NCBI RefSeq assembly: GCF_028816455.1
Contig: NZ_CP118246.1
Location: 3,536,371-3,600,370 of the forward strand
DNA length: 64,000 nt
From: Devosia algicola
GTDB taxonomy: Bacteria > Pseudomonadota > Alphaproteobacteria > Rhizobiales > Devosiaceae
Direction: 5' to 3'
Below, piece after piece: positions 57,118 to 64,000 of the stretch. The position numbers and the translations under genes were made by a program. Under the pieces are notes generated by a model. That model had not been told where the DNA came from. It ran no database searches and saw only the letters and a list, made by a program, of their open reading frames with translations. The first letter of the stretch is position 1. Each line of letters opens with the position of its first letter.

Positions 57118-57816
57118 ATGGGATATGTCTTCCTGGCGGGGTTTGCCCTGCTTGCATTATTGGCGGTTTATCAGGGCTTTAGCAAATTATCACCGAGCCG
57201 CCGTGCCAAATGGCTGCGTAACGGTATTATTGGTACGGCTGGACTTGTTGGATTGGGCTTTCTGCTGGCGCGCCGTTTCGATATCGCGCTGATCCTCGGC
57301 GCAGCTGCATTTTCAATCTATCGAACCGGTAAACTAGGGCCATTTTCCTTCGACACCAGCAAATGGAGTGCCGAGCAAACCTCGAGCGTCCGAAGCCACT
57401 ATTTTGAAATGAAACTCGATCACGACACCGGGTCGGTCGACGGCGTGGTCCGCATTGGCCAATATCGCGGCGCCGAACTAATGCAGCTTGGCGAAATCGA
57501 AACGCGGGAACTGATCGATGAGATTAGTTGGGATCCCGATAGCGTCAGTCTGCTTGAAACTTGGCTTGATGCCAATCGTGCGGGATGGCGTGAGTATTTT
57601 GCCGAGCAGAATCATCCGGGTGAATCGTCCGACGGCGGTGATCCAATTGCGCGGGCGTTGGAAGTTCTCGGTCTTGAGGCGGGCGCAAGCGACGCTGAAA
57701 TAAATACCGCCCACCGAACGTTGATGAAGGGCGTCCATCCCGACCATGGCGGCTCGAGCTTTCTCGCCGCCAAGATAAATGAGGCGCGCGACCTGCTGCT
57801 GAAACAGAACCGCTAG
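57118..57816 (+). CDS. Membrane-anchored J-domain (DnaJ-like) protein
   Basis: 232 residues, intact. An N-terminal helix (VFLAGFALLALLAVYQGF) and a second hydrophobic pair (GIIGTAGLVGLGFLLARRF, IALILGAAAFSIY) anchor a cytoplasmic part ending in a C-terminal J domain (about 180-232) with the HPD motif in MKGVHPDHGGSSFLAAKINEARD. J domains stimulate DnaK ATPase. In this type, the J domain at the C-terminus of a membrane protein resembles TIM14/DjlA-like organisation. Partner of the upstream VWA gene. Confidence 0.85.
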   Translation: MGYVFLAGFALLALLAVYQGFSKLSPSRRAKWLRNGIIGTAGLVGLGFLLARRFDIALILGAAAFSIYRTGKLGPFSFDTSKWSAEQTSSVRSHYFEMKLDHDTGSVDGVVRIGQYRGAELMQLGEIETRELIDEISWDPDSVSLLETWLDANRAGWREYFAEQNHPGESSDGGDPIARALEVLGLEAGASDAEINTAHRTLMKGVHPDHGGSSFLAAKINEARDLLLKQNR

Positions 57817-57988
57817 TGACAAGACATATTAGGCAGGCGACATTTCATGCGACCATCGGTCACCGTCCGTTTCGCGGCAAAAAATCGTTAGCATGATAGC
57901 CAACGCCACATAAGCGTCTGTTTTTGCGCCTCATCTGGGTCGCGACCGGATGGACGAACTGGCGGTTGCACATAACAGGAGAACGAAC

Positions 57989-58774
57989 ATGCTGGCAGTC
58001 GATCTGGACGGTAAACGGGCGCTGGTCACCGGCGCGAATTCGGGTATCGGCGAAGCAATTGCGCTTCAGCTTGCTGAGGCAGGGGCCGATGTCGTTGTTA
58101 ATTTTCTGTTTCATCCTGAGGCCGCCGAGGCGGTGTGCAACAAGATTTCTGCACTCGGGCGCCGCGCATTTGCGGTGCAATCTGATGTATCGGATCCCGA
58201 ACAGGTCGCGTCTATGTTCACCCGGATGGATACTGAATGGGGCGGAATAGATATTCTGGTCAACAATGCTGGCATCGACGGACACCCAGCACTCGCCTGG
58301 CAAGGCAAGACCACCGACTGGACCAAGGTTCTGCAGGTCAATCTTTTTGGCGCTTATTATTGTTGCCGTGAGGCCCTCGATCGCATGGTGGCGCACGGGC
58401 AGGGGGCCATCCTCAACATGTCCTCAGTCCATGAGGTAATTCCCTGGAGCGGTTACAGTGCCTACACCGCTTCCAAGGCCGGCCTTTCCATGATGACCAA
58501 GACCCTGGCGCAGGAGGCGGCCCCTCACGGCGTGCGTGTCCTGGCGTTGGCACCGGGGGCTATCAAGACCGCGATCAACCAGAATGTCTGGAGCAACCCA
58601 GACGGCCTGGCTGATCTCAACCAGAAAATACCATTGGGTCGCATGGGCGAAGCCGCGGAGATTGCCAAGATGGCCACCGTTCTGATGTCCGATTTGGCCA
58701 GCTACGCCACCGGTTCTACCATCTTTGTCGATGGCGGAATGATTGATTTTGCCGACTTCGCGCACGGAGGTTGA
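57989..58774 (+). CDS. SDR family oxidoreductase (glucose 1-dehydrogenase-like)
   Basis: 261 residues, intact. Cofactor motif ALVTGANSGIGEAIA, NNAGIDG, catalytic Ser in NMSSVHEVIPW, catalytic YTASKAGLSMMTK and C-terminal ATGSTIFVDGGM. The family includes glucose 1-dehydrogenases and 3-oxoacyl reductases. ATG 57989 has AGGAGAA upstream. It lies 3 bases before a GH15 glucoamylase gene, so glucose released by that enzyme is a plausible substrate (inference). Confidence 0.88.
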   Translation: MLAVDLDGKRALVTGANSGIGEAIALQLAEAGADVVVNFLFHPEAAEAVCNKISALGRRAFAVQSDVSDPEQVASMFTRMDTEWGGIDILVNNAGIDGHPALAWQGKTTDWTKVLQVNLFGAYYCCREALDRMVAHGQGAILNMSSVHEVIPWSGYSAYTASKAGLSMMTKTLAQEAAPHGVRVLALAPGAIKTAINQNVWSNPDGLADLNQKIPLGRMGEAAEIAKMATVLMSDLASYATGSTIFVDGGMIDFADFAHGG

Positions 58775-58777
58775 ACC

Positions 58778-61096
58778 ATGAATGATAAGCAAAAAACTAA
58801 CCTCGGTAGCAACGCGCCCGGCCATCCCGGTATCAGCCCCACATGGACCTCAAGCGCCAAGGATGTGGTAACCACCTCGCTTGGATCGAGCCGAATTTGG
58901 GTGACCTTGGGATACGGCATTGGCAACGAGGTCTATTGGCCCTCAACCGGCCACCCCCAGATACGCGATCTCGGTTTCATCATCGCGGGTCCAAATGGCT
59001 GGACCGAAGTCAAACGTGCCCGGCGCTATCTGATTTCAACGCCAGAACCGCATGTGCCGCTGCCCCAGATCGTCCATGAGGGCGATGACTACCGGCTGGA
59101 ACTCGAGTTTTTGCCGCATCCGCAGCGTGATACACTTTTGGTGCACTATAATCTGGTTGGCGAGGGCTTGCAGCTTTACTGCCTGTTAGCGCCACATCTG
59201 GATGGCGACAGGGCGAACACGGCATGGGCAGACGGCGACCTCACCGCGCAGCGAGACGCCGCGTCAATTTGCCTGCGTAGCGATTGCGGCTTCTTGCGCA
59301 CCAGCGTCGGCTATGCCGGTGAATCGGATGGCTGGCAGGACTTCTCGCAAAATGGCGCCATGACCTGGACCTATGGTTGTGCCACAGACGGCAACGTCGC
59401 CTTGACCGGTGAGTTGGCGTCGGCGAGCGGCACTCTGGCGCTCAGCTTTTCGCAAACGCTGGAGGGCGCCCGCACGCTGGCACGCTCGAGCCTGGCAGAT
59501 GATTATGACGATGTGCGGAACCGCTTTGTTGACCAGTGGGTGCAATGGGGCAAGACGCTGGTCATTCCTTACGCATCCCCCGAGATGAAACACGTGGCCG
59601 AAATATCCGCGACCGTCATCAAGGTTCATGAAGACCGGACCTATGCCGGGGCCGTGGTAGCAAGCCTCAGCGTGCCTTGGGGCAGCAGCCACGACGATCC
59701 CGGTGGCTATCACCTGGTATGGACACGCGACACCGTTGAAGCGGCACTGGCGATGATCGTCGTCGGGCAGATCGAGGATGCCAAAAAGACACTGGCCTAT
59801 CTGATCGGTACACAATCTGAGAATGGAGGCTGGGCTCAAAACTATTATCCGGATGGTCGAGGCTATTGGAGCGGGAGCCAACTCGATGAAGTCGCGCTAC
59901 CGGTCATTCTAGCCGCCAAACTGCGCGCCGTTGGCAGCCTGACCAATTCGATTCCGACCGAAAACATGGTTCGCAAGGCAATCGCCTATATTGTGCGAAT
60001 GGGACCGATGAGCGACCAGGACCGTTGGGAAGAGAACGCCGGCGCCAGCCCGTTTACTCTTGCCCTGACAGTGTGTGCTCTCGTCGCGTCGGCAGACTAT
60101 TTCAACGCCGATGAGCGGGCGTATTTGCTATCGCTCGCCGATTGTTGGAACGAACGCATCGAGGACTGGACCTATACAACCAGCGGCGAATATTGCGCTG
60201 ATCGCGATATCGGAGGCTATTACGTTCGCATGTCGCCGCGGCCGATGCAGGGCGGTATCAATGGTTCAATCGATGTGCGTAACGTCGCGCACGGTGAGAT
60301 CGCCGCGACCGGCCTGCTGGGGCTGGAATTTTTGTATCTCGTCCGCACCGGTCTGCGCAAAGCCGACGACAAGCGCATTGTTGACACGGTCCGGCTTGTC
60401 GATGAGATTTTGCGCGTCGAAACGCCTAACGGTCCTTCCTTCCATCGTTACAATGGTGACGGCTATGGTGAACACGCTGACGGAAGCCCATTTGACGGGC
60501 AGGGCATCGGTCGATTGTGGCCGCTGCTGACCGGTGAACGCGGGCACTATGCGGTTGCCGCGGGCGAAGACGCCAGACCATATCTGGCCGCAATGGCCAA
60601 GATGACCGGACCCGGCGGCTTGATCCCCGAACAGGTATGGGACAGCGAACCATTGCCCGACCGTGGCCTGATGCCGGGTAAGCCATCTGGCAGCGCCATG
60701 CCGCTGGTCTGGGCTCATGGTGAATTTCTCAAACTGCTTGCCTGCATAACGACCGAACGCCCCACCGAACTGCTCGATGATGTCGACACTCGCTATGGCG
60801 GGACCATTCCCGAAGCAGAAGTTTGGCACTGGCGCGAAACAAGCCCGTTCCAGTCCGTGCCGAAGGGCCGCGGCATAAATATTGAAGCCACCGAACCGTT
60901 CATCTTGCACCATTCGCTTGATGACTGGCATCATAAGGACGACAGCAAATCGGCGCCCGGCCCCTTTGGCATGCACATATTGGCGCTGACAAAGGACCAA
61001 CTTGCTGAGTTTGATGAATTAAAGTTCACCTTCTTTTATCCCGACCGAGACGCCTGGCGCCAAAAGGACTTTGCCATCCAGTTGGGGCGCGGATAA
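58778..61096 (+). CDS. Glycoside hydrolase family 15 protein (glucan 1,4-alpha-glucosidase)
   Basis: 772 residues, intact. An N-terminal super-beta-sandwich domain (about 1-280) is followed by an (alpha/alpha)6 barrel (about 290-690) and a C-terminal segment. Family features are SVPWGSSHDDPGGYHLVWTRDTVEAA (general-acid region context), LIGTQSENGGWAQNYYPDGRGYW and LDEVALPVILAAKL, then FDGQGIGRLWPLLTGERGHY with the base-like Glu region. No signal peptide is visible, so it probably acts inside the cell on maltooligosaccharides or glycogen-like glucans, releasing beta-glucose. Co-transcribed with the SDR. Confidence 0.9.
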   Translation: MNDKQKTNLGSNAPGHPGISPTWTSSAKDVVTTSLGSSRIWVTLGYGIGNEVYWPSTGHPQIRDLGFIIAGPNGWTEVKRARRYLISTPEPHVPLPQIVHEGDDYRLELEFLPHPQRDTLLVHYNLVGEGLQLYCLLAPHLDGDRANTAWADGDLTAQRDAASICLRSDCGFLRTSVGYAGESDGWQDFSQNGAMTWTYGCATDGNVALTGELASASGTLALSFSQTLEGARTLARSSLADDYDDVRNRFVDQWVQWGKTLVIPYASPEMKHVAEISATVIKVHEDRTYAGAVVASLSVPWGSSHDDPGGYHLVWTRDTVEAALAMIVVGQIEDAKKTLAYLIGTQSENGGWAQNYYPDGRGYWSGSQLDEVALPVILAAKLRAVGSLTNSIPTENMVRKAIAYIVRMGPMSDQDRWEENAGASPFTLALTVCALVASADYFNADERAYLLSLADCWNERIEDWTYTTSGEYCADRDIGGYYVRMSPRPMQGGINGSIDVRNVAHGEIAATGLLGLEFLYLVRTGLRKADDKRIVDTVRLVDEILRVETPNGPSFHRYNGDGYGEHADGSPFDGQGIGRLWPLLTGERGHYAVAAGEDARPYLAAMAKMTGPGGLIPEQVWDSEPLPDRGLMPGKPSGSAMPLVWAHGEFLKLLACITTERPTELLDDVDTRYGGTIPEAEVWHWRETSPFQSVPKGRGINIEATEPFILHHSLDDWHHKDDSKSAPGPFGMHILALTKDQLAEFDELKFTFFYPDRDAWRQKDFAIQLGRG

Positions 61097-61110
61097 TCAG
61101 AGCACGCCAC

Positions 61111-61786
61111 TCAACCCTGTTGAGAAAGAAACTTGGTCAATGAGATCGAGGCCTGCAGGACGTGATCGCGGGTCAACGCGGCGGCCTGCATCACGTCGCC
61201 ATTGCGACAGGCGTCCAGGATCAGTTGGTGCTCCTGAATTGCCCGCTCGCGGCCATGGGTCAGACTGAGCCTGCGCGCGAATATAGCGCTCGACGCGGTC
61301 GTTAGCTGCTGCTGCGGCGGCAAAATAGTAGGGCCGACCAGCGTCGATATAGAGCGAGGAATGAAACTGGCGGTTCAGGTCACCCCATCGACCAGCATCC
61401 TTTTCCTCCGCGAAGGAATCGCACAATGCCTGGGCGTGGTCGATTGACTTTCGCGTCATCCTTGGCACGGAATGAGCGATCAGTTGCGGCTCGATCGTTG
61501 CCCGGAATTCAAAGATTTCCTCGATCTCTGCAACTGAGATGCGGCTGACCACAACGCCCTTGTAGCGCACGGAGGTCACCAATCCGTGCGCCTCTAGGCG
61601 CTTGAGCGCCTCGCGTACTGGAATTCGGCTGACATTGAACATCTTGGCGATGGCATCCTGCCGAAGAGTCTGGCCTTCCTCAATTTCGCCGCGAATAATT
61701 GCCGCACGCAGGGCGTCGTGGATGATATCTGATGACGACGCGCTGGCACCAAGATTGGACGCCCGCAAACTCAGTTTATCGATCAA
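61111..61786 (-). CDS. GntR-family (FCD) transcriptional regulator, one frame break
   Basis: About 224 residues once repaired. The HTH reads IIHDALRAAIIRGEIEEGQTLRQDAIAKMFNVSRIPVREALKRLEAHG in part, and the FCD domain has FEFRATIEPQLIAHSV, DLNRQFHSSLY and the final AIQEHQLILDACRNGD. The frame breaks at 61268-61272 (plus AGCCT); AGCT gives IRAQLSLTHGRERA, ending LTKFLSQQG at 61111. TTG 61786 with GGAGG is the likely start. It is divergent from the binding-protein gene at 61939 with a strong operator between. Confidence 0.88.
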
Positions 61787-61843
61787 GCCGTGCCCTCCTC
61801 GCTCAGCAACACATTCTCTCGGTGAGGTGCTCAATGTAGCAGG

Positions 61844-61860
61844 TTGTATATTGGATACAA
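61844..61860. promoter_or_regulatory. GntR (FCD/FadR-type) operator
   Basis: A perfect inverted repeat TTGTAT-N5-ATACAA in the 152-base divergent region between the GntR gene and the 61939 transporter operon. FCD regulators commonly use TNGTATACNA-like sites, so this fits local autoregulation and control of the transporter. Confidence 0.6.
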
Positions 61861-61938
61861 TCGTGTAAATCTAGCCATCTGAACCGTCGGGTACAGGGAG
61901 TGCCGACGGCAACAACAGGTATGGGAGAGAACCAAGCC

Positions 61939-63036
61939 ATGAAGATTACTGCATTTTTAGCAACCACGGCGATTGCCGTGGCGCTCGCCGTCCCGGCATA
62001 CGCCGACATGAAAATCGGCATTCTCGTGCCGACAACCGGCTCGGAAGCCACATATGGTCAAGACATGGCCAATGCTGTGGACCTCGCCATTTCCGAAATC
62101 AACGCCGAGGGCGGTGTCCTGGGCGAACAGCTGACATCGATTGTTGGTGACGACGGCTGTGATCCCCAACAGGCGGTCAACGCCGCCAGCAAGCTGGCAT
62201 CCTCCGATGTCGTGGGTGTTGTCGGGGGCTATTGTTCCGGCGCAACCGTACCAACTCTGAAGATATTCGGCGACGCCAAGTTGCCGTTTGTTATCGCCGC
62301 CGCCAACTCGACCAAATTGATTCCGGCCAACCCCGGCGACGCCTTCATGATTAACTCCACCGGCAATGATCAGGTGGCCAAGGCTGTCGAATATTTTACC
62401 GCCAACGGCATTAAGTCGCTGGCCATCGTTAACCAGGGCGACGCCTATTCGCAGGATCTGGCCGATCTGACCAAGACCGCTTGGGAAGCCGCTGGAAACA
62501 CGGTGCCGGCATTTGAAGTGGCCAACAAGGGCGAGCAGGACTATTCCGCCATCGTCACCGCCATTCGATCGGCCAATCCAGACGCGGTTTTCTGGACGGC
62601 CTACTATGCTGATGGTGGCTTGCTGATCCGTCAGTTGCGTCAGGCCGGTTACCAGGGCAAGATTGCAGTTGGCGACGGATCGAACTCTCCTGAACTGTTC
62701 AATATTGCCGGTTCTGCGGCTGAGGGCGTCGTTGGATTCTCCAATCCGACTGCCGAATTCCTGCCCGAAGCCAAAGCCTTCATTGAAGACTATTCAGCAG
62801 CCTATGGTTCCGCTCCCGGCCCCTATGCGCCGCTGGCCTATGACGGCATGAAGCTTCTGGCTTCGGCCATCGAAACTGCCGGCAGCACCGATTCTGCTGC
62901 CGTAGTCGAAGCCCTCAAGGCCGCCGACTACACCGGACTTGCCGGTGAAATCACCTTCACGCCTGAAAATACCCTTGCGCGTTCGAACTTTGTCGTGCTG
63001 CAGGGCAAGGGCGGCAAGTGGACCCTGGCTGAATAA
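61939..63036 (+). CDS. Branched-chain amino acid-type ABC transporter substrate-binding protein
   Basis: 365 residues, intact. A LivK-type periplasmic protein (peripla_BP_6) with signal FLATTAIAVALAVPAYA. The mature part begins DMKIGILVPTTGSEATYGQDMANAVDLA; VVGVVGGYCSGATVPTLK and FAPLAYDG-like PYAPLAYDGMKLLASAIE follow. ATG 61939 has GGGAGAGA upstream. It is followed by a LivH-type permease. The family also carries aromatic acids, amides and other organic ligands, so the ligand is open. Confidence 0.93.
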   Translation: MKITAFLATTAIAVALAVPAYADMKIGILVPTTGSEATYGQDMANAVDLAISEINAEGGVLGEQLTSIVGDDGCDPQQAVNAASKLASSDVVGVVGGYCSGATVPTLKIFGDAKLPFVIAAANSTKLIPANPGDAFMINSTGNDQVAKAVEYFTANGIKSLAIVNQGDAYSQDLADLTKTAWEAAGNTVPAFEVANKGEQDYSAIVTAIRSANPDAVFWTAYYADGGLLIRQLRQAGYQGKIAVGDGSNSPELFNIAGSAAEGVVGFSNPTAEFLPEAKAFIEDYSAAYGSAPGPYAPLAYDGMKLLASAIETAGSTDSAAVVEALKAADYTGLAGEITFTPENTLARSNFVVLQGKGGKWTLAE

Positions 63037-63055
63037 CAGCAACGCCTATTTATGG

Positions 63056-63082
63056 CCTCGCCGCTCCATTGGAGTGGCGAGG
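63056..63082 (+). promoter_or_regulatory. Hairpin between binding-protein and LivH genes
   Basis: CCTCGCCGCTCC against GGAGTGGCGAGG (12 positions, one wobble) with loop ATT, 20 bases past the binding-protein stop and without a T run. This resembles the stem seen at 46358-46385 in the other transporter operon and could favour expression of the binding protein over the permeases. Confidence 0.55.
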
Positions 63083-63119
63083 TCCTCTGCAATCGGCGTC
63101 AAGGGGGAGCCTTGTGAAT

Positions 63120-64000
63120 GTCGGTGTTTGATATTTTTTTCCAGCAGCTGGTGAACGGGCTGGTGCTGGGATCTTTTACGCGCTGGTTGCGCTTGGCTAC
63201 ACCATGATTTTCGGTGTGGTAAAACTGCTCAATTTCGCCCACGGCGATATTTATATGGTCGGCGGCTTTCTCGGCTTTCTCATCCTGTCTGTTCTGGCAC
63301 CCTATGTTGGACCCGGCTGGACCGGCGTTGCGATTTCCATGGTTGTGGCCATGATCGCAGTCGGCTTTCTGGGCGTATTCATCCAGCGCATTGCCTACCA
63401 ACCGATGCTTAACGCGCCTCGCCTGTCCATTCTCATCACAGCCCTTGCGGTGTCATTGGTCCTGCAAAACGGTGTCTTGACCCTGACCAATGGGCAATAT
63501 CAGCCATTCGGCGCTGATCTTGGTTTTGGCGGCATCAATCTCGGCCTCCTGTTCATCAGCTACAATCAGATGATCCTCGTCGGCACCGCGGCCGCGTTGA
63601 TGATCGGACTCGAATTGTTCGTTTCGCGCACCCAATACGGTCGGGCCATGCGCGCAATATCCATCGATAAGGACATGTGCCGCCTGATGGGTATCAATGT
63701 CACCGCCGTGATTGCCGTGACCTTTTTCATCGGCTCGGCACTGGCCGCGGCTGCTGGCACCATGGCGGGCGCCTATTATGGCTCAATCTGGTATTTCATG
63801 GGATTTCTCATCGGCATAAAGGCGTTTACCGCCGCGGTTATTGGCGGCATCGGCTCCATTCCCGGTGCCATGCTCGGCGGCTTGATCCTCGGGCTGCTTG
63901 AGGCATTCGGCACCCAAATTCCCGGTATCGGCAGCGAATGGAAGGACGTTTTCTCCTTCTCGGTGCTGATACTTGTTCTCGTGCTCAAGCCAACTGGCCT
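63120..64000 (+). CDS. Branched-chain amino acid-type ABC transporter permease LivH, 3' truncated, one frame break
   Basis: At least 293 residues, running off the right edge. A LivH-type permease: MSVFDIFFQQLVNGLVLGSF, then VALGYTMIFGVVKLLNFAHGDIYMVGGFLGF (family signature in part), GRAMRAISIDKDMCRLMGINV (EAA-like loop) and AVIGGIGSIPGAMLGG near the edge. The frame breaks at 63174-63177, where four T must be five to give LGSFYALVALGYTM. ATG 63120 lies 84 bases after the binding-protein stop. Confidence 0.9.

Noticed and set aside
1..64000. Programmed translational frameshifting at GAGCCT as the explanation for the split genes
   Set aside because: The sites are at unrelated points in unrelated genes, on both gene strands, with no stimulatory structure or in-frame logic; removing one base always restores the ancestral protein, which fits a sequence error better.
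1..64000. CRISPR arrays, prophage, insertion sequences, tRNA or rRNA genes
   Set aside because: No regularly spaced repeats, transposase or integrase motifs, or cloverleaf-like sequences were recognised by eye; a covariance-model scan would be needed for small RNAs.

Overview
The window looks like chromosome of an alphaproteobacterium, probably order Hyphomicrobiales and perhaps a Devosia/Pelagibacterium-type organism (family-level placement is a guess). The reasons are a class I lysyl-tRNA synthetase, a DUF952-pyrD pair, a PodJ-like polar protein, FixJ/NarL-type regulators, and a halotolerance locus that both makes and consumes ectoine. Coding density is high. TTG starts behind a good GGAGG are common. 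No rRNA, tRNA, insertion sequence, prophage or CRISPR array was seen.

Layout. 1-16.8 kb is housekeeping: lysK (left-truncated), an S24 repressor, DUF952-pyrD, a P-loop kinase, the ligase-associated helicase and PdeM nuclease, TIGR02186-TauE, a large PodJ-like gene, a LuxR response regulator facing a hybrid histidine kinase, mscL, and a FixJ-like regulator lacking its phospho-acceptor Asp. 16.8-34.0 kb is an ectoine superlocus: ectR divergent from ectABCD-ask, then, behind a perfect hairpin, doeD-doeC, an Lrp regulator and ehuADCB on the minus strand, then eutB-eutC-doeA-doeB2 on the plus strand. Cells would make ectoine and hydroxyectoine under osmotic stress, import it through EhuABCD, and degrade it to aspartate when stress ends. 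34.0-36.6 kb holds an ICMT-family methyltransferase, a type III polyketide synthase, a carboxymuconolactone decarboxylase-family protein and OsmC. 36.9-41.8 kb is a five-gene peptide-type ABC transporter.

41.9-56.2 kb is a sugar or sugar-acid uptake and catabolism region: epimerase, cupin, SDR, a four-gene carbohydrate ABC transporter with a divergent GntR regulator, a DapA-like aldolase, a PQQ-type sugar dehydrogenase, an enolase-superfamily dehydratase and an LhgO-like oxidase. A ParS/RES toxin-antitoxin pair with its own promoter sits in the middle. 56.4-64 kb has a VWA protein with a membrane J-domain protein, an SDR, a GH15 glucoamylase, a GntR regulator with a clear operator, and the start of a branched-chain amino-acid-type ABC operon running off the right edge.

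The most unusual feature is a pattern of broken reading frames. I count 19 single-base insertions inside otherwise well-conserved genes, and each falls in the pentamer GAGCT (read as GAGCCT, GAGGCT or GAGCTT). A further six frames are broken by one-base shortening of homopolymers. Removing the extra base restores the expected protein in every case, including essential genes. I read these as systematic sequence errors, possibly tied to a modified base at GAGCT, and annotate the genes as intact with a note at each break.
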